Below, one piece after another: positions 57,246 to 64,000 of a stretch of DNA of 64,000 nucleotides. This DNA comes from Paenibacillus amylolyticus. Its GTDB lineage: Bacteria > Bacillota > Bacilli > Paenibacillales > Paenibacillaceae. The notes below the pieces were generated by a model. It worked only from the letters and a program-made list of their open reading frames with translations, had not been told where the DNA came from and did no database searches. The stretch spans positions 3,162,001-3,226,000 of the forward strand of contig NZ_BCNV01000001.1 of the NCBI RefSeq assembly GCF_001570725.1, in the 5' to 3' direction. Each line of letters opens with the position of its first letter. Positions within the stretch are counted from its first letter, which is position 1. The position numbers were made by a program, and so were the translations under genes.

Positions 57246-58761
57246 GCGTTTTCACCTCGGTAAATGTCATTTGGAAATCAGGTAAGAAGAGGATTCCATC
57301 TAAACAATGCAATTCAATAATATCGTTACTAACCTTATGAAGTTTAAAGTTCACCCCCAGTTCTGTGGTACCTTCATAAATACCGTAGCCAACTGGATTC
57401 AACAGCGCCGCACTTATCCAATCCAATAATGCCTTTCGAACAAACGGCTCAATCCTCGTTTCCAAATCTTTCAAGATTAAGCAAGGCTGCTCCACGATCG
57501 CTTTTAATACAGTTTCTTCGTATGTCAGCCGCTCCGCGAGCAACCGTTGCTGCTCGAGTGCCTCCTGACTCACTTTCGAAACCTTCAAATTTTGTTTTAT
57601 GGTTCTCTCGGATGGTGGTCGAATACGATACGTCACCTCTAGCTCATCCGGGTCAAAATCCCATACCGTACCATCATTCTTTTCCGACGGTTTCCGTGCG
57701 ATTTTGAAATGCTGAATACCTTCGAACCCAAATAGGTAAGAAAAAACTTGATGGGCTTCTTCCATGTTGCCGGACTTATGCATCATGTCTGCAAGTCGTA
57801 AAAATTCTGTTACTCGACTTTTTTTCACAAATTGTCGCTCTGCATAAAAATGCGCAAGCTTAGACATTTTACTGATGGCATCCCGAGTACGAACTTCAAG
57901 TTGAAACGCTTTGCTCGATTTAGTATCGCTTGCCAAAAACCAGTTACGGATGCCTGTCCATACATCAAAAAAGGTATCGGAATACTCTTTATCCGACACA
58001 ACCGAAGTGGTCGGCATATTTTTTTTATGACGGACGAGTTGCATTACGATGTTCTGAATTTTCTTCTCCGAAATGTGTGTAATAATATTAATTATCGCAG
58101 GCGAATTGCGGTTAAGTTCAACCATGAAATCCGTTAAATAAGAACAAAACTGATTTTTAAATACGATGAAGGCATCCGTTTCCATTTTGCTATCCAATTT
58201 ATCACCGCTAATATGATTCAAATAATCCGAAGCATCATTATCAAGCTTTGTAAACCGTTCGAACAGTTCCTCCCACGCTTCATATAGTTGAACAAGCGAA
58301 GACGAATCCAACTCGGTTTGCATGGAAAATCCGTTTAATTTTACAAGCGCATTATGTAGGTGCTCAGTGAGTTTTTTATCCAAAGAACCACCACGTATAC
58401 GATGAAGTTTTTTCTCCATAAAAATAAGCATTTTTTCAAATTCAATCGTATATTCCGTTAGTGAATATGTTTTTCGATTCCTAATAAGTTCTTCCAATGT
58501 AACAGCATCTGTATTATCTTGGTTCAACACTAAGTTATTGTTTCCAACTAGGACCGATAAATCAGCATCTTGCTCTTCGAGTGTATAATCCCCAAATTCC
58601 GGAAATTGTTTAAGATGCGTGAAAATTTCTATTGGTAAAACTTCATTATTAAATATACGATGTTGCTCATACATGTATCTTAATATTGGACGATATCGGT
58701 GCGTTTTTTGTGTTGACAAATAACTTGCTTCTTGTATAGCACGCGTCAATGACAAATCCAA
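57217..58761 (-). CDS. jetA: JetA, Wadjet system kleisin (TIGR02677)
   Basis: 514-aa first gene of the island operon. The N terminus THRYRPILRYMYEQHRIFNN matches the TIGR02677 pattern (HRYRxIMRxFYEQH), followed by long helical stretches and a C-terminal winged-helix-like end. JetA bridges the SMC heads as MukF does. The TTG at 58761 is preferred because AAAGGAG precedes it by about 8 nt; the GTG at 58770 touches the ribosome site. A dyad lies just upstream (58784-58810). The sequence is AT-richer than the flanking core genes. Confidence 0.85.
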   Translation of the reverse strand: MDLSLTRAIQEASYLSTQKTHRYRPILRYMYEQHRIFNNEVLPIEIFTHLKQFPEFGDYTLEEQDADLSVLVGNNNLVLNQDNTDAVTLEELIRNRKTYSLTEYTIEFEKMLIFMEKKLHRIRGGSLDKKLTEHLHNALVKLNGFSMQTELDSSSLVQLYEAWEELFERFTKLDNDASDYLNHISGDKLDSKMETDAFIVFKNQFCSYLTDFMVELNRNSPAIINIITHISEKKIQNIVMQLVRHKKNMPTTSVVSDKEYSDTFFDVWTGIRNWFLASDTKSSKAFQLEVRTRDAISKMSKLAHFYAERQFVKKSRVTEFLRLADMMHKSGNMEEAHQVFSYLFGFEGIQHFKIARKPSEKNDGTVWDFDPDELEVTYRIRPPSERTIKQNLKVSKVSQEALEQQRLLAERLTYEETVLKAIVEQPCLILKDLETRIEPFVRKALLDWISAALLNPVGYGIYEGTTELGVNFKLHKVSNDIIELHCLDGILFLPDFQMTFTEVKTREKVVSGVS

Positions 58762-58783
58762 GCGAAACACTCCTTTTCTAAGT

Positions 58784-58810
58784 TATGTTTTACATAATTA
58801 GGTAAACATA
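58784..58810. promoter_or_regulatory. Operator-like dyad before jetA
   Basis: TATGTTTTAC - ATAATTAG - GTAAACATA, near-perfect inverted repeat with one extra T in one arm, 23 bp before the likely jetA start. Suited to a dimeric repressor; no regulator gene is adjacent. Confidence 0.45.
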
Positions 58811-59743
58811 GTCTCATTTTTATTTGAAAATACCGATATTGAAGATTGGTCGAACCCTCTCCGCTCCCATTACCTTTGCTGGACCGAGGGGTGAATGCCC
58901 CGATGCTTGAATCAGAAGTTAACTGAAGTTCAGACTTCCTGATCAACTTTCAACAATATTTCTTCAAGTTAAATTCAAAGTATTGGACTCTATTGTTTTT
59001 TATAACTGCTTCTTCGAGCCCAAAAAATCAAAGTTGCTCTAGATATGCCATCTACTTTACTGCATTCATATATTGCGTAATTATTGTCAATTAGAAAATT
59101 ATGATAATGGTCTAGTAAGCAAATATCCTTTCTTAATTATTCTTTAAAAAGTAATGTTAAAACTAGGATAATCAACAGTGCTGAACTCTAGTGATTTATC
59201 CTCGTAGTCCAAAGAAAAATATCATAAACGTGCTCGCATCAATATACCAATAATGGGAGCTTTAGCAAGGGTCCGATTCTCAAATAAATCTACTCCTCTC
59301 ATGAAGTGAGTAGATAATAATTAGTATCATTCACACTTTTGATCCTCTGTTTAATGATATATCGTCTAGTACTGTTGCACATATGCGTATACATGTATGG
59401 TTACTTTCTTCTCTTTTTTAACCAATCCACATATTTCACATATCGTAATAACGAAGTTTTTAAGTATAAGAAAAATAATAAATTAAACGAACAGATCGTA
59501 TTTGAAATAGTCCTTTTAAATCATGTTTATATTGTATCATCAAATGGAAGACTGTTAAGATTGCTAACTATACTTTTTTTAAAAAAACTCCCGCCAATAT
59601 TTATTAGCAGGTGATTCACGCGAACATCCTCAATGACAGGGCTGTGTAGGATCAATATTTCCTAATTGCCATGTTGGTTCAAGGTAGACGTGACAACTAA
59701 CTCCCTTGCAAGATGTACATAAAATCTATCGCTGTAAAACTGG
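58811..59743. other. AT-rich island edge without a supported gene
   Basis: Contains a GC-richer patch (58855-58905), a hairpin ATCTACTC / GAGTAGAT (59287-59312) and a plus-strand hydrophobic frame (59339-59614) with no ATG at its head and no ribosome site. Probably non-coding; it may hold the far end of the inserted island. Confidence 0.35.
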
Positions 59744-60496
59744 CTACTTCTCCTCTGAATATATAAATACATAATTACTCTCATCCGACTTCTCCTCTGA
59801 AAAACCAAAACCTAACCGATCAAAATTTCTGATATCCTTCACATCTGTAATCTTACGCTCTGCCATATACCGTACCATTTCACCTCTAGCCATTTTGGCC
59901 CGAGTTGCCTTTTCAACCAACTTCCCATCAACCATTTGTCCGAATACACAAGTGATAAAACGGGTCTCCTCATTCAGAAAAGGAGTGATGTTTTTGCTAT
60001 ACTCTTTGGAAGCCAGATTCAGAATACAGTTGCTGTCCGCTTGAAGCTGATCTGCCAATTTGCTGCCCCAGAATTGATAGAGCGATTTGAAACCTGGGCC
60101 TTGTAGCTTGCCCTGCATCTCCAATCGATAAGGTGTAACCCCATCTAAAGGCCGCAACATGCCATAAAAACCGGATAATATGCGTAAATGCTGCTGAAGA
60201 TACTCTAGTTCCTCATTTTGAAAAACACCCGGAGCCATATATTGATACTGAATGCCCTCATAGGCATAGATGGCTGGTGTCAGATTTTCTTTTATATTCA
60301 TATTCTGAATCCGCTCCACGTTCTGTTCGGCGATTGCATCGTTACACTTCCACATCGCTTTGAGTTCATCATAGGATAACTCTTGAAGCAGACTCAATAG
60401 TTGTTCTGACTCGTTTATAAACTGCGGCATCTGTGCGATAGCCATAAGATCGGTGTCAATCTTCATCTTTTTAGCTGGTGATATGATAATTCTCAT
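59744..60496 (-). CDS. yaaA: Peroxide stress protein YaaA (DUF328)
   Basis: 250-aa protein of the YaaA family, which limits free iron and DNA damage in peroxide-stressed cells. Start MRIIISPAKKM is the family signature, followed by LRPLDGVTPYRLEMQGKL, NLASKEYSK and a C-terminal KRARGEMVRY-like segment (TRAKMARGEMVRYMAE). AAGGATGG precedes ATG 60496. Normal length. Confidence 0.93.
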   Translation of the reverse strand: MRIIISPAKKMKIDTDLMAIAQMPQFINESEQLLSLLQELSYDELKAMWKCNDAIAEQNVERIQNMNIKENLTPAIYAYEGIQYQYMAPGVFQNEELEYLQQHLRILSGFYGMLRPLDGVTPYRLEMQGKLQGPGFKSLYQFWGSKLADQLQADSNCILNLASKEYSKNITPFLNEETRFITCVFGQMVDGKLVEKATRAKMARGEMVRYMAERKITDVKDIRNFDRLGFGFSEEKSDESNYVFIYSEEK

Positions 60497-60617
60497 CGTG
60501 CTGATCCATCCTTAATCTACCGTTGTTTTTGTCGTTATCCATTGTACAGGATTGGACAGGCGAAACCAATGCCAAGGCTTAACTAAATCCCTCATGGTAC
60601 CTTTGAAAAGACTCAAA

Positions 60618-60655
60618 ATGAACAAGTCAGCCCACGATTGGACCGGCTTGTTCAT
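60618..60655 (-). terminator. Hairpin after the SPFH gene
   Basis: ATGAACAAG...CTTGTTCAT, a 9-bp outer stem with an inner imperfect stem, followed on the minus strand by TTTTG; weak T-run. Confidence 0.5.
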
Positions 60656-60711
60656 TAGAATTCAACACATTCAATTGGTGAGAAAGCAAGGAGTGCATTT
60701 TCAAGCGCTAA

Positions 60712-61590
60712 TTAGGGAGTTACGCTCCCCGCGCCGCTATTTTGCTCTGTTTTTGTAGTCGGCAATTGAATCATTGGCGTATTTGACCCACTTACATATG
60801 GAAGGGCTCCATCCCATTTCTTGATGGTTTCATATTCAACGAGTTGACTCGATAATGATTGTTGAAGCTCTTTATTTGCTTTAGCTTGACCTTCTGCTTC
60901 GATCAATAGTTTGTCTGCATTACCTTGTGCTTCGACGCGCTTGCGTTCTGCTTCTTTCTTGGCGATCTCAAGCTCCGTCGTTTTACGTTCAAGTTCTTGA
61001 GAAGCTTCGACACGCTTATCGATTGCTTCCTGAGTCTTGGCGTCAGGTTGAGGAACACCTACAGTAACGTTGGATACAATAAATCCTAACTCTTTAACGT
61101 CATCAGAGAAACGTTGTTGAACATCGACGCCTGCTTCAGATGACTTTTCACCATACACATCAATGACTGTAAACTTGGAGATACCTTTACGAGCTGCGTC
61201 ACGGAAACGTGTTTTGAGATATGTATCCTCAATTTCTTGAATGCTAATTGGCCCAAATGTATTAAAAATAGAAGATACTTTACTTGGTTCTACTTGGTAG
61301 TTATAAGCAAAATCGATTGTGATGTTTTTCCCATCAGAAGTAGCAATTTGAATATCTCTGTATTCCACCGTTTGAATTCGGATCGGATATTTGGTTACTT
61401 TATCGAACGCTCCAACGAGTTTCCACCCTTGACTCAGTGTACTATCTTTTACGCCTCCATTTGGTGAATAAACGACCCCAACATATCCATTAGGAATTCG
61501 AGTGACAAAGAAGGTCACCAGTAATACTCCCACAATAATAACGAATGCAACCGCAATTGCCCCTACCCTAAACGTCTTTGAATTTTTCAT
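60712..61590 (-). CDS. SPFH/prohibitin-family membrane protein
   Basis: 292-aa protein: an N-terminal transmembrane helix (VGAIAVAFVIIVGVLLVTFF), then an SPFH/Band 7 domain about 35-200 (IPNGYVGVVYSPNGGV, QTVEYRDIQIATSDGKNITI, RFRDAARKGISKF). A charged coiled coil (ELERKTTELEIAKKEAERKR) follows, ending in a Ser/Thr/Asn-rich tail. Prohibitin-type scaffolds organise membrane microdomains. ATG 61590 is preceded by GAGGAG at 7 nt. It overlaps the small membrane protein gene upstream by 23 bp. Confidence 0.88.
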   Translation of the reverse strand: MKNSKTFRVGAIAVAFVIIVGVLLVTFFVTRIPNGYVGVVYSPNGGVKDSTLSQGWKLVGAFDKVTKYPIRIQTVEYRDIQIATSDGKNITIDFAYNYQVEPSKVSSIFNTFGPISIQEIEDTYLKTRFRDAARKGISKFTVIDVYGEKSSEAGVDVQQRFSDDVKELGFIVSNVTVGVPQPDAKTQEAIDKRVEASQELERKTTELEIAKKEAERKRVEAQGNADKLLIEAEGQAKANKELQQSLSSQLVEYETIKKWDGALPYVSGSNTPMIQLPTTKTEQNSGAGSVTP

Positions 61591-61726
61591 CAACATTCTC
61601 CTCTTGTTTGAATTTATTGTATTTCTTCAGGATTCTACTACCTATTTTATTGAATAGCGGGATCATTAATGCCCATAGAATAAATGCTAGGATAAAAATC
61701 AAAATGATTCCCCCAATAAATGGCAT
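61568..61726 (-). CDS. Small single-span membrane protein
   Basis: 52-aa protein: one hydrophobic helix (FIGGIILIFILAFILWALMI) and a basic, then acidic cytoplasmic tail. GGGAGG lies 6 nt before ATG 61726. Its 3' end overlaps the SPFH start, so it is translationally coupled and possibly a partner of the SPFH scaffold. Too short for family assignment. Confidence 0.7.
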   Translation of the reverse strand: MPFIGGIILIFILAFILWALMIPLFNKIGSRILKKYNKFKQEENVDEKFKDV

Positions 61727-61993
61727 ATTCGTCCTCCCCTCTATGGATGTAACCGAGTACAAATTTATAAATGGTAACTAATTATATCCTCTTTTATATA
61801 TACTTTGTAAAATTGTATTAGGTTTCAATGATATCCAGCACCGCTTCTTATAGCCCTAGAATTTCTACATCGAAAAGGGATATGCGATCCAGCTTGTTTT
61901 AAGGCTGTGAGACTCTTAAGATCGAACCACTATTGAGAGTTAAGTTCTTTTGGGAGATGCCCCTAGACTCATTAGGCTCTGGGTGGGACAATA
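61727..61993. other. Intergenic gap, no gene seen
   Basis: Upstream region of the small membrane protein gene; no recognisable gene or known RNA. Confidence 0.35.
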
Positions 61994-62025
61994 GAAAGAC
62001 CTTGAGGATTACCGCCCCAAGGTCA
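61994..62025 (-). terminator. Terminator after the putative immunity gene
   Basis: GACCTTG / CAAGGTC stem followed on the minus strand by TTTCT. Confidence 0.6.
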
Positions 62026-62045
62026 ATGAACTTACATTTGATCAT

Positions 62046-62561
62046 TTAAAATTCAATAATCGTTGATATTGATTTGTATTCTTCCAATTGATTGTACTTC
62101 CATAATTCTTCTACACCAAATCCTCCTATATTTATACCGAAAAATTGAGGATCTAAAAATAATTCCTGTTTGTTAGTGTTATTTGTTATTGATAATTTTA
62201 GAGCGTCGCAAATAATCTCATTGCTTTTTACTTCCATATTAAGTAACTCAATTTGGCTAACCTTGTTGTCTATCAAGCTATTATCCAAAATAATGTCGCT
62301 AATATTGGATTTAGCCGGAATAACATCCTCTACCTCAACCCTTACAATAAAAGTTGGAGTTAACGCAATTGAAATTTTTGAATACTGCTCAATCGCTTCA
62401 ATTTTTACAAGTTGATCACCAAATTCAAAAAACAGATAACTTCTATAAGGTACGAACTCAGCAAGTTCATTTTCTCTTTCTGATGATAGAACAATACCTG
62501 TTACATAAACACTACTTAATAAGTTATTTTGAACTATGTTTTTAAGTTCTTCTAAATACAT
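62046..62561 (-). CDS. Putative immunity protein for the RHS toxin
   Basis: 171-aa acidic, soluble, beta-rich-looking protein (YLEELKNIVQNNLLSSVYVT, FVVRVEVEDVI-like FIVRVEVEDV). No family recognised. The call rests on position: it starts 20 bp after the RHS toxin gene in the same direction, is AT-rich like the toxin tail, and is followed by a terminator, the standard toxin-immunity layout. Confidence 0.6.
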   Translation of the reverse strand: MYLEELKNIVQNNLLSSVYVTGIVLSSERENELAEFVPYRSYLFFEFGDQLVKIEAIEQYSKISIALTPTFIVRVEVEDVIPAKSNISDIILDNSLIDNKVSQIELLNMEVKSNEIICDALKLSITNNTNKQELFLDPQFFGINIGGFGVEELWKYNQLEEYKSISTIIEF

Positions 62562-62581
62562 ATGTGTCCCCCGTCTCTATA

Positions 62582-64000
62582 TTATTTAAATATGAATTTC
62601 CCATCCATCCCTTTTCCGGACTCCAAAAGAGTATGCCATTCACCATTTTGTTTTGTAGTCATTGTCAAACCATTACCTCGATAAACCTTATATACGTCTC
62701 CACCTTTTTGTAAAGTAGCGTCCCCTACAAATTTGACTGTACCATTATCAATCAGACTTCCAAGATCGCTTAAAAATCTTGCAGTTGTTTCGTCATCATA
62801 CTTTTTATATTTAGTTCCAAGTGCGTTTTCGAGTAATTTTTTATGATCGAGATAATGCTTTTTGAAATTTTTACCTGCTGAAAGAATTGTACAGTTATGA
62901 ACCCATATGCCAAGGTTAGATACAAAATAAGAATGATAATCAGCAACCATGAAATTGTAAACAGTGGTTTGTCGTGGCGCTATTTCAATCCTATCTATTG
63001 CTAGTTTAGTACCATCACTTGAAACAAGCAAATCTCCAACCTTTAGGTCTTGTACAAGAGTCCAACCTTTTCCATCCAACCAAAAAGGATGTAATCCAGT
63101 TGTCTCAATGACTTCATCACCTATACGGACGTAATAAATTTCATCAGCCTGTTTTTGGAATAGCTTTATAACCTCTTTGTATTCAACTTCTCCGGTTTCA
63201 TCAGACTTGGCGAGCACCTTATCCCCTACCTCGATTTCCTCGATAGGTTTCTCCCCTTCTTCTGTTTGAACTTTAGTACCCCCTGTAAAACAATTACATG
63301 CTTTACTAATAGCATTGTCTACGAATTTTCCACCTTTTTTAGAAAGCTTTGCTGTAGCCTTTCCATAAGGATTCAGCTCCATAACCAAATAACCCGCTGT
63401 GAAAAATTGTTGCAATGACCAGGGGTTCTCCATGGACACCCGGTAATATTCATTTAATGAACTGACGGTTCCCATCGTCCAGAAGTCGATTGCTCCGGAC
63501 CAACTGGAGTGTGCTCCCTTGAACGCATTCCATTCTTTTTGCCAGAAACCGAAATCATTGCCTCCACTTCCTCCTGAACCTGACTCGTGTCTATGCCCGC
63601 TTGGGTCTACATACTTAAGGGGGTTGTTACTTACATACGAATACAAATTTAAAGTTAACGGATCGTTCAGTTCACCTTCATAAGTGTCTTCACCAATAAA
63701 CCTTGCCATGCCTGGGTCGTACCAACGTGCTCGCAAATATTGAAGTCCGACTGTCTGATCCCAATACTCACCCGAATAGCGAAGTACATTCGGCACGGTT
63801 TCTTTCGTTGTGAGTGGTCCGCCCCAGATGTCATACGTATACTCGTTCAACACTTTACCAGCGTCGTCCACAAGTCCGACTACATCGCCATGACCATTAA
63901 ACTGGTAATATTCCAATTTTCCAGTTTGTTTGGCTTGACGTGCCCACAGTTGACCATACATGTCATAGATATACACATAGGTCAGTTCTGCTTTTCCAGA
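62582..64000 (-). CDS. RHS-repeat polymorphic toxin with HINT domain, N-terminal part beyond window
   Basis: The frame is open to the window edge; only the C-terminal ~472 codons are visible. Counting from the GTG at 63976: the RHS core ends with YLRARWYDPGMARFIGEDTY (about 80-99) and NPLKYVDPSGH (118-128). A HINT autoproteolysis domain spans about 229-361 (CFTGGTKVQTEEGEKPIEEI ... WVHNC). The last ~102 residues (363-464) are the toxin (FKKHYLDHKKLLENALGTKY ... KGMDGKFIFK). The pre-toxin HINT should release the tip after delivery. The toxin's small size, His/Lys pattern and G-K-F end suggest a BECR-type RNase fold, but no family was assigned. Confidence 0.88.
   Translation of the reverse strand, partial: SGKAELTYVYIYDMYGQLWARQAKQTGKLEYYQFNGHGDVVGLVDDAGKVLNEYTYDIWGGPLTTKETVPNVLRYSGEYWDQTVGLQYLRARWYDPGMARFIGEDTYEGELNDPLTLNLYSYVSNNPLKYVDPSGHRHESGSGGSGGNDFGFWQKEWNAFKGAHSSWSGAIDFWTMGTVSSLNEYYRVSMENPWSLQQFFTAGYLVMELNPYGKATAKLSKKGGKFVDNAISKACNCFTGGTKVQTEEGEKPIEEIEVGDKVLAKSDETGEVEYKEVIKLFQKQADEIYYVRIGDEVIETTGLHPFWLDGKGWTLVQDLKVGDLLVSSDGTKLAIDRIEIAPRQTTVYNFMVADYHSYFVSNLGIWVHNCTILSAGKNFKKHYLDHKKLLENALGTKYKKYDDETTARFLSDLGSLIDNGTVKFVGDATLQKGGDVYKVYRGNGLTMTTKQNGEWHTLLESGKGMDGKFIFK

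Noticed and set aside
58850..58910. GC-richer patch containing GGGTTCGACC on the minus strand, considered as a tRNA gene or attachment site
   Set aside because: No acceptor stem, anticodon stem or CCA end could be assembled around the TTCGA loop.
59339..59614. 91-codon hydrophobic plus-strand frame in the island edge
   Set aside because: No ribosome site, no ATG at its head (begins TTG), low-complexity AT-rich composition.

Overview
The window is a chromosomal segment of an endospore-forming Firmicute, most likely a Paenibacillus. The evidence is spore photoproduct lyase at the left edge, a T-box leader on metG, a YesM/YesN-type two-component system beside a sugar ABC transporter, a copper-amine-oxidase 'stalk' domain surface protein, an Fnr with a C-terminal Fe-S cysteine cluster, an Amj flippase and a family 9 pectate lyase. 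Strong AGGAGG-type ribosome sites are used throughout. No rRNA, tRNA, CRISPR array or complete insertion sequence was recognised.

Layout. 1-8.2 kb: splB, then a leftward zinc-uptake operon (znuA-znuC-znuB-ccdA) behind a sigma-A promoter with a Zur-like operator, metG with its T-box, and yidD with the Fur-family gene zur. 8.5-19.3 kb: a large stalk-domain exported protein and a six-gene carbohydrate operon (binding protein, two permeases, sensor kinase, AraC-type response regulator, GH3 hexosaminidase). 19.7-27.4 kb: an anaerobic fermentation block, pflA, pflB, adhE and fnr. FNR-type boxes (TGTGA-N6-TCACA) lie before pflB and adhE, and probably fnr. 27.5-48.9 kb: housekeeping and accessory genes, including a ThuA / isomerase / Gfo-Idh-MocA sugar cluster with a divergent AraC regulator, msrAB, amj, YitT, a TIR-like (CAP12-type) protein with a small overlapping partner, a cysteine synthase, a DinG-like helicase and a secreted pectate lyase.

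49.5-58.8 kb is a visibly AT-richer defence island with the gene order of a type I Wadjet locus (jetA-jetB-jetC-jetD, all leftward). Two things set it apart. The gene in the jetD position keeps what I read as the JetD N-terminal domain, but its Toprim nuclease half is replaced by a complete Hanks-type Ser/Thr protein kinase plus a helical tail. And jetC carries an in-frame TAA in its coiled coil. I regard the JetD-N::kinase fusion as the most novel content: an SMC-based plasmid sensor apparently wired to phosphorylation instead of DNA cleavage. A decayed yyaL fragment lies beside the island.

59.7-64 kb: yaaA, an SPFH/prohibitin protein with a small coupled membrane protein, and the 3' end of an RHS polymorphic toxin (RHS core, HINT domain, unassigned C-terminal toxin) followed by a likely immunity gene; the toxin gene runs off the right edge.

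A family of long imperfect intergenic hairpins recurs at about 19.5, 23.1-23.6 and 40.0 kb. Its copies show compensatory base changes, and one copy is nested inside another. All functional calls come from reading sequence and remembered family motifs; no searches were run.
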